The notes under the pieces: model-generated | The model's database searches: none | What the model was told of the DNA's origin: nothing | Seen by the model: only the letters and a program-made list of their open reading frames with translations | Assembly: GCA_036558305.1 (NCBI GenBank) | Contig: DATBFX010000180.1 | Location: 1 to 15,362, forward strand | DNA: 15,362 nucleotides | DNA from: DATBFX01 sp036558305 | GTDB taxonomy: Bacteria; Chloroflexota; Chloroflexia; Thermomicrobiales; UBA6265 | Direction of reading: 5' to 3' | Shown: in pieces, positions 6,897 through 12,817 of the stretch | How the letters are laid out: each line of letters begins with the position of its first letter | Position numbering within the stretch: position 1 is the first letter of the stretch | Position numbers and translations under genes: made by a program

Positions 6897-7796
6897 TCAC
6901 ACCGCCGTAGCTGGCACCTGCTCCCAGGCGGCCAACGCCCGTTCGATCACCGCCAACGCCGTTTCGATCGACTTCCTCCCTCGCGCCGCGCCCCCCGGGT
7001 TGAGACTCGACACCACCACCGTCGCCACCTTGCCGGTCCTCAACGCGACCGCCATCGTCTCAGCCGTCTCGTCGACGTCCAGGCCTCCGGCAGAAGGAGT
7101 CGACGCACTCGGCACGAGATCGGGGTCGAGGACGTCGAGGTCGAGGTGCAGCGACAGCACCGCGCAGTTCCGTGCCAAACGGGCCACCGCGTCCGCGTAC
7201 GGCCCCCGTTTTCGCACCTTATCGGCGGGAACCAACCGCACCGACGTCGATCGCAAAAGCGCCGCCTCCTTGTCGTCCAGGTCGCGAACCCCGGCAATCA
7301 CGATCCGATCCGTCGGCACCGGGGCCGCCAAACCGGCCGCCCCTCGCCAATTCGGGCCGGCCAACCCTGCCAGGATCGCCACCGGCATCCCGGCCAGGAT
7401 CCCGCTGATACTCGTTTCGGGGGTGTTGAAGTCCCCGTGCGCGTCGAGCCAGACCAACCCGATCGGGGTGCCCGCGCCGTCCGCCTGCTGCAAACCCGAC
7501 ACGACCCCGACGGCCGCGGTGTCGTCGCCCGCCAGGATCAAGATCGCGTCGCCGTCGCGGCGGCCCGCCGCGACCAGGGCGGCCGTCTTTGCCCCGAGAT
7601 GCCCGATGTTGAGGGCGGTCCGCCCATCCTCCCGCTCGTGCGGATCGAGGACGGCCTCTCGCGGTGGCAACACCTCGTGCCCTGCTGCCGTCAGCCGCGC
7701 CACCAGACCGGCCGTCAACAGGGCATCTGGACCGGCACCGGGGCCGGCGTTGCGTTCGTCGTATCGGTACGGCACGGTGACGATCTGCAGCCGCAT
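6897..7796 (-). CDS. Arginase-family (ureohydrolase fold) protein with altered metal site
   Basis: 299 residues, the usual length for arginase/agmatinase-fold enzymes, which hydrolyse C-N bonds of guanidino or formimino groups with two Mn ions. Visible motifs are VWLDAHGDFN (Asp118, His120, Asp122) and LHLDLDVLDPD (Asp219, Asp221, Asp224). The family's GGDH motif is replaced by AGDD (89-92), so the metal-binding His is Asp92. The EVNP motif reads SLNP (264-267), so the usual Glu is missing. The substrate therefore cannot be inferred and may not be arginine or agmatine. The ATG at 7794-7796 has GGAGGG 8 nt upstream, which fixes the start; an open extension to 7949 is Arg-rich noise. It lies upstream of the CUAEP gene on the same strand, 172 bp away, with a repeat between. 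Confidence 0.85.
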   Translation of the reverse strand: MRLQIVTVPYRYDERNAGPGAGPDALLTAGLVARLTAAGHEVLPPREAVLDPHEREDGRTALNIGHLGAKTAALVAAGRRDGDAILILAGDDTAAVGVVSGLQQADGAGTPIGLVWLDAHGDFNTPETSISGILAGMPVAILAGLAGPNWRGAAGLAAPVPTDRIVIAGVRDLDDKEAALLRSTSVRLVPADKVRKRGPYADAVARLARNCAVLSLHLDLDVLDPDLVPSASTPSAGGLDVDETAETMAVALRTGKVATVVVSSLNPGGAARGRKSIETALAVIERALAAWEQVPATAV

Positions 7797-7851
7797 CCGC
7801 CTGACCCTCCGCCGTCGGCGCTTTGCGATTCGGCGTTGACCGTGTTGTGCG

Positions 7852-7857
7852 ATTCTA
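7852..7857 (-). promoter_or_regulatory. Candidate -10 element for the arginase-like gene
   Basis: TAGAAT on the minus strand, about 55 nt ahead of the ATG at 7796. No good -35 is present at 16-19 nt. It is listed because the same TAGAATC string precedes the divergent J-protein gene and the beta-propeller gene. Confidence 0.25.
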
Positions 7858-7905
7858 CTCTCCCGGCTCGAATGATGGGTCGTCTGCGGGCTGGCGTGCG
7901 CGGGG

Positions 7906-7911
7906 TAGAAT
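7906..7911 (+). promoter_or_regulatory. Candidate -10 element for the J-domain gene
   Basis: TAGAAT at 7906-7911 lies 38 nt ahead of the GTG at 7950. This would place the transcription start near 7918 and argues against using the upstream in-frame ATGs at 7872 and 7875. The -35 region is poor. Confidence 0.25.
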
Positions 7912-7949
7912 CTGTCGCGGCGAACCGGCCGGCACCCTGGAACCGACAC

Positions 7950-8465
7950 GTGACCTCAGCCCACTCGGAACGACAACCGACGCCGCCATCAGACACGAGC
8001 GACGACGAGATCGACTATTACCAACTCCTTGGTGTCTCTTACACCGCCACCCGGTCCGAGATCACGCGCGCCTACCGCGCGGCGATGAAGCAATCGCATC
8101 CCGATCGCCATCATCTTGCCGAGCGCGCCGCCGCCGAGGAGTATGCCAAACGTCTCAACCGCGCCTTCACGACGCTGTCGAGACCGGAGAGCCGGCGCGC
8201 CTACGATGCGACGATCAAGGTCCGCATCGTCCAGGACCAGATCATGAGCCAGTACTTCGGCGGTTTCGGCATGCCCGGTTCCGCCGACCCCTACGACGAT
8301 CGCCTTCGTCACCAGCCGACCGCTGCCGACCGCCAGAACCAGCGAATCAACGACCGCAACGCCATGGTCAGCATCCTCATCGTCTTCGCCGGTGCGACCC
8401 TTGCCGTGGTCGTCCTCCTCGTGTTGTGGTCGGTGGTTGGCACGATCTTGGGTCGAATCTTTTGA
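7950..8465 (+). CDS. J-domain (DnaJ-like) protein with C-terminal membrane anchor
   Basis: 171 residues from a GTG at 7950. The J domain spans about 22-87: YYQLLGVSYTATRSEITRAY, then the HPD motif (His50-Pro51-Asp52) that stimulates Hsp70 ATPase, then the helix IV region ending in SRRAYD. There is no Gly/Phe-rich region with zinc fingers and no DnaJ C-terminal substrate domain, so it is a class C type J protein. Residues about 139-168 form one long hydrophobic segment (MVSILIVFAGATLAVVVLLV and on), predicting an inner-membrane tail anchor with the J domain in the cytoplasm. It would recruit DnaK to the membrane; the client is unknown. The start is uncertain, with no clear ribosome site, and an ATG at 7872 is in frame. 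It is divergent from the arginase-like gene and convergent with the next gene, with only 24 nt between stops. Confidence 0.85.
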   Translation: MTSAHSERQPTPPSDTSDDEIDYYQLLGVSYTATRSEITRAYRAAMKQSHPDRHHLAERAAAEEYAKRLNRAFTTLSRPESRRAYDATIKVRIVQDQIMSQYFGGFGMPGSADPYDDRLRHQPTAADRQNQRINDRNAMVSILIVFAGATLAVVVLLVLWSVVGTILGRIF

Positions 8466-8489
8466 CGGGGTCGGCGCGGACAAACGGCC

Positions 8490-9719
8490 TCAGGAGCCGG
8501 CATCTCCCCGTCTCGACCCGGAGTCCGGAGAATCGGGCCGGCGGTTGCCGCGCTTGACCGGCGGTTTCCCGCCTTTCGCTCCCTGGCCGCCGCGCCCTCC
8601 CGGACGTGACGGTCGCGGCCCGTAGTCCCATTTCCGTGCCCGCGACGGTTCCGGCCGGTCTCCCCGCTGTACCGCCGGCGCCAGCGCCTCCAGCGACAAC
8701 AGCAGGGTGGCGGCGCTGGAGCGGATCGCGTCGCCGCCCGCGGTCGCCGCGGTCGCCCGGTTCGCGTATCCGAAGGTGAGCAGCCGCCCCGTCGCGGCGA
8801 TCAGATCGAGACCGGCGACCGCCGGCAACAACCGCCGCTCTTCCGGCGCCAGCGGTCTGATCTCCGCGTAGGCGCCGATGGCCTCCTCCGCCGTCGCAGT
8901 GTTCCAGCCGCCGAAGTGACCGACCAGTTGCGCCAGATCGACGAGCGGCGAACTTGCCGCCGTATCCGCGAAATCGATCAACCCGGTAATGCGCTCCTCC
9001 CCCCCGACACGCGACACCAGCAGGTGGGCCGGCCACAGGTTGAGGTGCCCGACGACCGCGGGACGGTCCCGCAGGAAGTCGACTCCAGACAACGCCTCGA
9101 CCGCACCCGCCAGCACGACCTCGCCGCTCCGGATCCACCGCTGGATGTGCGGGGTTCGCGGCGCGAGCGGCCGCAACCGCTCGCGATGTTCCTCCCAGGA
9201 TCCCCGCACCGCCCGCAGCACCGCGTCCAACGGCGCACGCGGAACGCCCTGCCGAGCCGCCATCGGGGCGGTCGCCACGTGCCAGGTCGCAACCGCCCGA
9301 ACCGCCGCCGTCTGTGTGTCCGCCGAGACCGTTGCCGGCCGGTTGATCGCCCTTCCGCGCTCATCCAGCAGTTCGGTTCCCCGGCCCGGCGTACGACCCG
9401 GAAGCCACGATTGTGCGTCGTACAGTCGCCCGTCGATGACGATTGCTGCTCCCCGATTGCCCGGCATCACGGCCACGTCGGGCACGAACTCGAGCCCGGC
9501 CTCGCGCGATTCCCTCAAGACCGCGTGCACAAAATCGACTCGTTCCCGCGTCGTCCCCTCCGGCCATCGCCGGACAACCCAATTACCCTCGGGCGTCGTC
9601 ACCCGCGCCAGATTGGCGTGCTCACCGAACGTTTCGACCGACGCCGCCGCCGGAAAAAACGCGGAAACCGCTCGTGCCAAACCGGCATCATCCCCGGATT
9701 TTCCCAGCGTGCTCGTCAA
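8490..9719 (-). CDS. APH-fold (aminoglycoside phosphotransferase-like) protein, degenerate catalytic motif
   Basis: 409 residues from a TTG at 9717-9719, which has GAGG 7 nt upstream. The open frame continues to 9896, but that extension reads through a dispersed repeat (giving LTPAPSPSEGRGE) and is rejected. The fold follows the APH/choline-kinase pattern: an N-lobe strand ANLARVTTPEGNWVVRRW with a candidate ATP-site Arg, and a C-lobe catalytic loop VVGHLNLWPAHLLV where the family has HGDLxxxNxL. The catalytic Asp is therefore Asn227 and the metal-binding Asn is His232. The DFD-like metal motif reads GLIDFADT (Asp249). It may be a pseudokinase, a binding protein or a divergent kinase; no substrate can be named. 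The last 45 or so residues are basic, Gly/Pro-rich and probably disordered. It follows the D-aminoacylase gene with 91 bp containing a hairpin repeat. Confidence 0.75.
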   Translation of the reverse strand: MTSTLGKSGDDAGLARAVSAFFPAAASVETFGEHANLARVTTPEGNWVVRRWPEGTTRERVDFVHAVLRESREAGLEFVPDVAVMPGNRGAAIVIDGRLYDAQSWLPGRTPGRGTELLDERGRAINRPATVSADTQTAAVRAVATWHVATAPMAARQGVPRAPLDAVLRAVRGSWEEHRERLRPLAPRTPHIQRWIRSGEVVLAGAVEALSGVDFLRDRPAVVGHLNLWPAHLLVSRVGGEERITGLIDFADTAASSPLVDLAQLVGHFGGWNTATAEEAIGAYAEIRPLAPEERRLLPAVAGLDLIAATGRLLTFGYANRATAATAGGDAIRSSAATLLLSLEALAPAVQRGDRPEPSRARKWDYGPRPSRPGGRGGQGAKGGKPPVKRGNRRPDSPDSGSRRGDAGS

Positions 9720-9760
9720 CTCCCCGCCTCGCCATTCACATCGCAGGTCGGAGCTAACCT

Positions 9761-9799
9761 CCCCTCTCCCTTCCGAGGGAGAGGGGGCGGGGGTGAGGG
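9761..9799 (+). repeat. Hairpin plus G-rich tail repeat, copy 1
   Basis: CCCCTCTCCCT (9761-9771), a 4-nt loop, and AGGGAGAGGGG (9776-9786) form a perfect 11-bp stem, followed by a GCGGGGGTGAGGG tail. The plus strand holds four closely spaced G-runs and could form a G-quadruplex. It lies between the stop of the D-aminoacylase gene (9811) and the start of the APH-like gene (9719). The same architecture recurs at 12762-12811. Confidence 0.75.
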
Positions 9800-9810
9800 C
9801 GGCTCTCCGC

Positions 9811-11457
9811 CTACCGCCCCCCCACGCCGGGACCATCGACCCGCCGCCCCGGCATCGCCCCCGTGTGTTCACCGTTCCGCAAGACCCGTTCCCCATTTAC
9901 CCAGACCTGGCGGACACCGGTCGAGAGTCGGTGCGGGTCATCGTACGTCGCGCGGTCGGTGACCGCTTCCGGATCGAAGACGACCACGTCGGCCAGCATC
10001 CCCGCGCGTACCAGTCCTCGATCCCGCAAGCCCAGCCGGTCCGCCACTGCCGAGCTCATTTTCCTGACCGCGTCTTCGATCGGGAGGACCCCGAGGTCGC
10101 GCACGTACCGCGCGAGAATCCGTGTGTAGGTCCCGTAGGCGCGCGGATGGGACAACCCGTGGGTTCGCGCCCTATCCGGGTCGATCCCCCCGGCGTCGGT
10201 GCCGATCTTGATCCACGGCTGCCGCAACTGGAGGCGGATGTTTTCGTCGCTCATCATGAAGTAGAAGGCGAAGACGTTGTGGCCCTCCGCGGCCAGTAGG
10301 TCGATCGCCGTATCGGTCCAATCCTGCCCCCGCGCCGCGGCGATCTCGGACAACCGGCACCCCTCGAACCGCTTAAGTTCCGGCCGCGACAATGTCGCGA
10401 TCAGGATGTTTTCGGGACCCGCGAGCGCCCCGAAGTTTTCCCACTCCGGTGCCGGGTCCGCCATCGCGTCGCGGATCCGTTTCCGCATCTGGGGATCGCG
10501 CAGATTGTCATAAAGCCGGCCATCCGCCGCCGCCCAGGGCGGCACGCAGGCGGCAAGCCCGGTCCCCGCCGCCTCGTAGGGATACATGTCGGCGCCGACG
10601 TCGATGCCCGCCGCCCGCGCCGCGTCGATCTTCGCGATGGCAGCCGGCATCTTGTGCCAGTTCCGCTCGCCGGCTGCCTTGAGGTGGTAGATCTCGGTGG
10701 CGACGCCGGTCCGTCGGGCAATCTCGATCGTTTCGTCCATCGCCTCCAACAACCGGTCCTCTTCCGACCGGACGTGGGTGATGTGCACCCCGCGATGGGC
10801 GGCGACGACCTCGTTCAGCGCGACGAGTTCCTCCGTGCCGGCAAAGGCACCCGGCGGATAGATCAGCGCTGTCGCCAGGCCGAATGCTCCGTCCTCCATT
10901 GCCTCGGCGACGACCCGGCGCATGACCTCGATCTCGGCGGGGGAGGACGGGCCGAGTTCGTACCCACGACCGTACTCACGGACCGTCGAGCTGCCGATGA
11001 ACGAGCCGAAGTTGACCGAGACCCCGCGCGGTTCCAGATCGGCCAACCAGTCACCGAACCGGTGCCAACCCCGCGCCCGCGCATCCCACTCGGCGAACGC
11101 CGGACCGACCCGCGCCGCGACCCCCGGCTCGAACGGCGCCGCGATCCGCCCGCCGAACGGCGCCGGTGTCCAGTCCTCCCCCAGGATCTCCGTCGTCACC
11201 CCTTGCGTTACCTTCGACAGCGACCGCCGGTCAGTCAAGAACGGGATGATCGAATGCGACTGGATGTCGATGAAGCCCGGACAGACGACCATCCCCTTCG
11301 CATCGACCACGTCGTCCGCCGCCTTCGGATCGATCGCTCCCGCCGGTGCTACGGCGGCGATTCGATCGCCCTCGATCGCGACGTCGCCGTAGAACCATGA
11401 ATTGCCCGTCCCGTCCACGACCTTCCCATTGGCGATCAACACCCGACCCACGCTCAT
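9811..11457 (-). CDS. D-aminoacylase-type amidohydrolase (N-acyl-D-amino-acid deacylase family)
   Basis: 548 residues, in the range of D-aminoacylases (about 480-570), which remove N-acyl groups from D-amino acids using a metal in a TIM barrel. An N-terminal beta part (VLIANGKVVDGTGNSWFYGD) is followed by CPGFIDIQSHS (about 59-69), then VTQGVTTEILGE, VHITHVRSE (His226, His228), EIYHLKAAG (His258) and IKIGTDAGG (Asp421, the likely catalytic Asp), and a C-terminal beta closure. The first His of the usual HxH is Gln66, and the position of the characterised enzyme's metal-binding Cys reads Glu. Substrate assignment is therefore tentative; a hydantoinase-like or dipeptidase role is possible. Start: ATG at 11457. 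A GTG at 11451 has better spacing (AGGAG 7 nt upstream), and a GTG at 11466 is also in frame. It is 39 bp after the MBL gene, probably co-transcribed. Confidence 0.85.
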   Translation of the reverse strand: MSVGRVLIANGKVVDGTGNSWFYGDVAIEGDRIAAVAPAGAIDPKAADDVVDAKGMVVCPGFIDIQSHSIIPFLTDRRSLSKVTQGVTTEILGEDWTPAPFGGRIAAPFEPGVAARVGPAFAEWDARARGWHRFGDWLADLEPRGVSVNFGSFIGSSTVREYGRGYELGPSSPAEIEVMRRVVAEAMEDGAFGLATALIYPPGAFAGTEELVALNEVVAAHRGVHITHVRSEEDRLLEAMDETIEIARRTGVATEIYHLKAAGERNWHKMPAAIAKIDAARAAGIDVGADMYPYEAAGTGLAACVPPWAAADGRLYDNLRDPQMRKRIRDAMADPAPEWENFGALAGPENILIATLSRPELKRFEGCRLSEIAAARGQDWTDTAIDLLAAEGHNVFAFYFMMSDENIRLQLRQPWIKIGTDAGGIDPDRARTHGLSHPRAYGTYTRILARYVRDLGVLPIEDAVRKMSSAVADRLGLRDRGLVRAGMLADVVVFDPEAVTDRATYDDPHRLSTGVRQVWVNGERVLRNGEHTGAMPGRRVDGPGVGGR

Positions 11458-11473
11458 GCTCCTCACAAGTGTC

Positions 11474-11494
11474 AGCTCGAAGCTCGAAGCTCGC
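11474..11494. repeat. Tandem 7-bp repeat between MBL and amidohydrolase genes
   Basis: AGCTCGA, AGCTCGA and AGCTCGC stand head to tail in the 39-bp gap between the two minus-strand genes. Possibly a slippage-prone tract; its nearness to the downstream start could let length changes alter spacing. Confidence 0.5.
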
Positions 11495-11496
11495 TC

Positions 11497-12246
11497 CTAA
11501 ACCGCATTCCGCGGAATCATCAACTTCCCAAACGCCGCCGCCGCCAGATCGACGTGCCGTTTCCCGTCTCGCAGCGAGATGCTCAGGTGCCCCGGCAGGA
11601 GCGCGTCGAACGCCACTTCCGCCATCTTCTTCATGCTCTCGCCGTACTCCTGGATCGAGCAATCGTGGATGTTCTGGGCGATGATCGTCCCGCCGAAAAA
11701 GACGAGGTCGCCGCCGATCAGATACCTGCGGTCGCCCCCCTCGACCAGGAAAGACAGGTGTCCGCGCGAGTGCCCCGGCGTGTCGAATGGCGTGACGGTC
11801 AACCGACCGACGTCGAACGGGTCGCCTTCGCGCAGGATCGTCCCCACCGGGCACGGCTCGTACACGTAGTCGGCCGGGTAGAAGCCGGCCGACTTCGCGA
11901 ACGGCAGACTGATCGCCTCCTCGTCCCCGGACTCCAGCGCCCGCGCCGTCAGTTCCGCCCCGGCGACCTCGACACCGAGGGCCCGTCGCATGTCCGCCGC
12001 GCCGCCGGCGTGGTCCGCGTGGTAGTGCGTCAGGATCAGCGTCGAGACCCGATCGAGGTCGTATCCATCGTCGCGGGCGTTCGCCAAAATCGTCTCGGTC
12101 GCGCCGTGCGGTCCGCCCAACCCGGCATCGACGATTGCCAACTCATCCCCGCCGTCGATCAGATAGACGTGACAATCGAGGGGCGCCGAAAGGTTGAACC
12201 CGAAATTGCCGCCCCCAACCAACCCGATGTCCTGCGTCAGCTTCAC
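11497..12246 (-). CDS. Metallo-beta-lactamase-fold hydrolase
   Basis: 249 residues with the full zinc-site set of the MBL superfamily: THYHADH (His74, His76, Asp78, His79), His159 in DTPGHSRGH, Asp180 in LIGGDLVFFGG, and His220 in LLPGHL. This predicts a binuclear metal centre and hydrolysis of an ester, thioester or lactone-like bond in the cytoplasm, since no signal peptide is present. The glyoxalase II-like order of motifs is typical of the general family and does not reveal a substrate. The start is GTG at 12244-12246, with only a weak GGGGCG upstream. It is immediately upstream of the D-aminoacylase-type gene (39 bp) on the same strand, and the pair may act on related amide or ester compounds. 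A dispersed repeat lies just before its start. Confidence 0.88.
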   Translation of the reverse strand: MKLTQDIGLVGGGNFGFNLSAPLDCHVYLIDGGDELAIVDAGLGGPHGATETILANARDDGYDLDRVSTLILTHYHADHAGGAADMRRALGVEVAGAELTARALESGDEEAISLPFAKSAGFYPADYVYEPCPVGTILREGDPFDVGRLTVTPFDTPGHSRGHLSFLVEGGDRRYLIGGDLVFFGGTIIAQNIHDCSIQEYGESMKKMAEVAFDALLPGHLSISLRDGKRHVDLAAAAFGKLMIPRNAV

Positions 12247-12259
12247 CGTCGCCCCACGT

Positions 12260-12323
12260 TCTAACCCCGGAGGGGTTTCTTTGCCTCGGCCGGGTGCCCT
12301 CTGGGCGATTTCAACCCAGGGCG
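12260..12323 (+). repeat. CTAACCCCGGAGGGGTTT intergenic repeat, copy 2
   Basis: Related to 6841-6892: CTAACCCCGGAGGGGTTTCT matches copy 1 in all but a few bases, then TTGCCT, then a diverged half with CCCTCTGGGCGATTTCAACCCAGGG, an inverted pair of CCCTGGG-like arms. It fills most of the 97-bp gap between the RNase H-like gene (ends 12344) and the MBL start (12246). The shared ends and differing middles suggest a mobile or REP-like element family. Confidence 0.7.
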
Positions 12324-12343
12324 CACGATCGGATCACGGCCAC

Positions 12344-12817
12344 TCAATGTCCGAGCACCTTCACCGTCTCCGCCCGCGGCTGCCACGCCAGATCGAACCG
12401 ACCAAAGCGCAAAAGCAGCACCGAGGCCTGGTAGTGGAGCGGTTTGAGCTCCTCCTTCCGCACCTTCCAGACCCCGAGCAACTGGCTGATCACGAGCTGG
12501 CTGTCGCCGCGGACGCTCACGCGCATCCGTCCGGCTCGCTCGCCCAGATCGCGCGACAGCCGATCCAACGCCGCGATCAGCGTCAGATACTCCGCCTCGT
12601 TGTTCGTCACCCGGTCGCCGCGCTCGTCGTAGTGCAACGTCTCCTTTGCGGCATAGCCATCGGGTCCGGTGATCGCGTAACTCCCGTACCCGTGTCCAGG
12701 ATTACCGAGCGATCCGCCGTCGAACACGATGTGGTAGGTGTCAAGTGCGTCGGCGCCAATCTCCCCCTTCCCCCCGACGATCGGGGGGAAGGGGACTGGG
12801 GGGTTAGGGGGCAGCAT
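12344..12817 (-). CDS. RNase H-like protein (RNase HI family) with repeat-derived N terminus
   Basis: 157 residues from the ATG at 12815-12817. RNase HI motifs are HIVFDGGSLGNPGHGYGSY (Asp33), VTNNEAEYLTLIAALDRL (Glu75) and VRGDSQLVISQL (Asp105), giving three of the four acidic metal ligands used to cut RNA in RNA-DNA hybrids. The fourth, the Asp of the usual N-x-x-AD-x-LA helix, is absent: the protein stops at WQPRAETVKVLGH. The ATG overlaps the EF-G stop as TGATG, suggesting translational coupling. Residues 3-19 (PPNPPVPFPPIVGGKGE) are encoded by a dispersed hairpin repeat, and no other ATG, GTG or TTG lies between it and the catalytic strand. So the repeat either extends the protein or a non-standard start (ATT near 12758) is used. 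Confidence 0.8.
   Translation of the reverse strand: MLPPNPPVPFPPIVGGKGEIGADALDTYHIVFDGGSLGNPGHGYGSYAITGPDGYAAKETLHYDERGDRVTNNEAEYLTLIAALDRLSRDLGERAGRMRVSVRGDSQLVISQLLGVWKVRKEELKPLHYQASVLLLRFGRFDLAWQPRAETVKVLGH
12762..12811 (+). repeat. Hairpin plus G-rich tail repeat, copy 2, inside an RNase H gene 5' end
   Basis: CCCCTTCCCCCCGA (12764-12777), loop CGA, and TCGGGGGGAAGGGG (12781-12794) form a perfect 14-bp stem, followed by ACTGGGGGGTTAGGGGG. Architecture and orientation match 9761-9799. The plus strand has four long G-runs and could fold as a G-quadruplex. On the minus-strand mRNA it lies only 4 nt after the RNase H ATG, where a stable stem would affect initiation. Confidence 0.8.

Noticed and set aside
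7797..7949. N-terminal extension of the arginase-like protein to 7949
   Set aside because: The extra residues are Arg/His/Ser-rich noise, and the ATG at 7796 has a strong GGAGGG ribosome site.
9720..9896. N-terminal extension of the APH-like protein to 9896
   Set aside because: It translates a dispersed hairpin repeat (LTPAPSPSEGRGE) and overlaps the end of the D-aminoacylase gene; a TTG with GAGG at 9719 is a better start.
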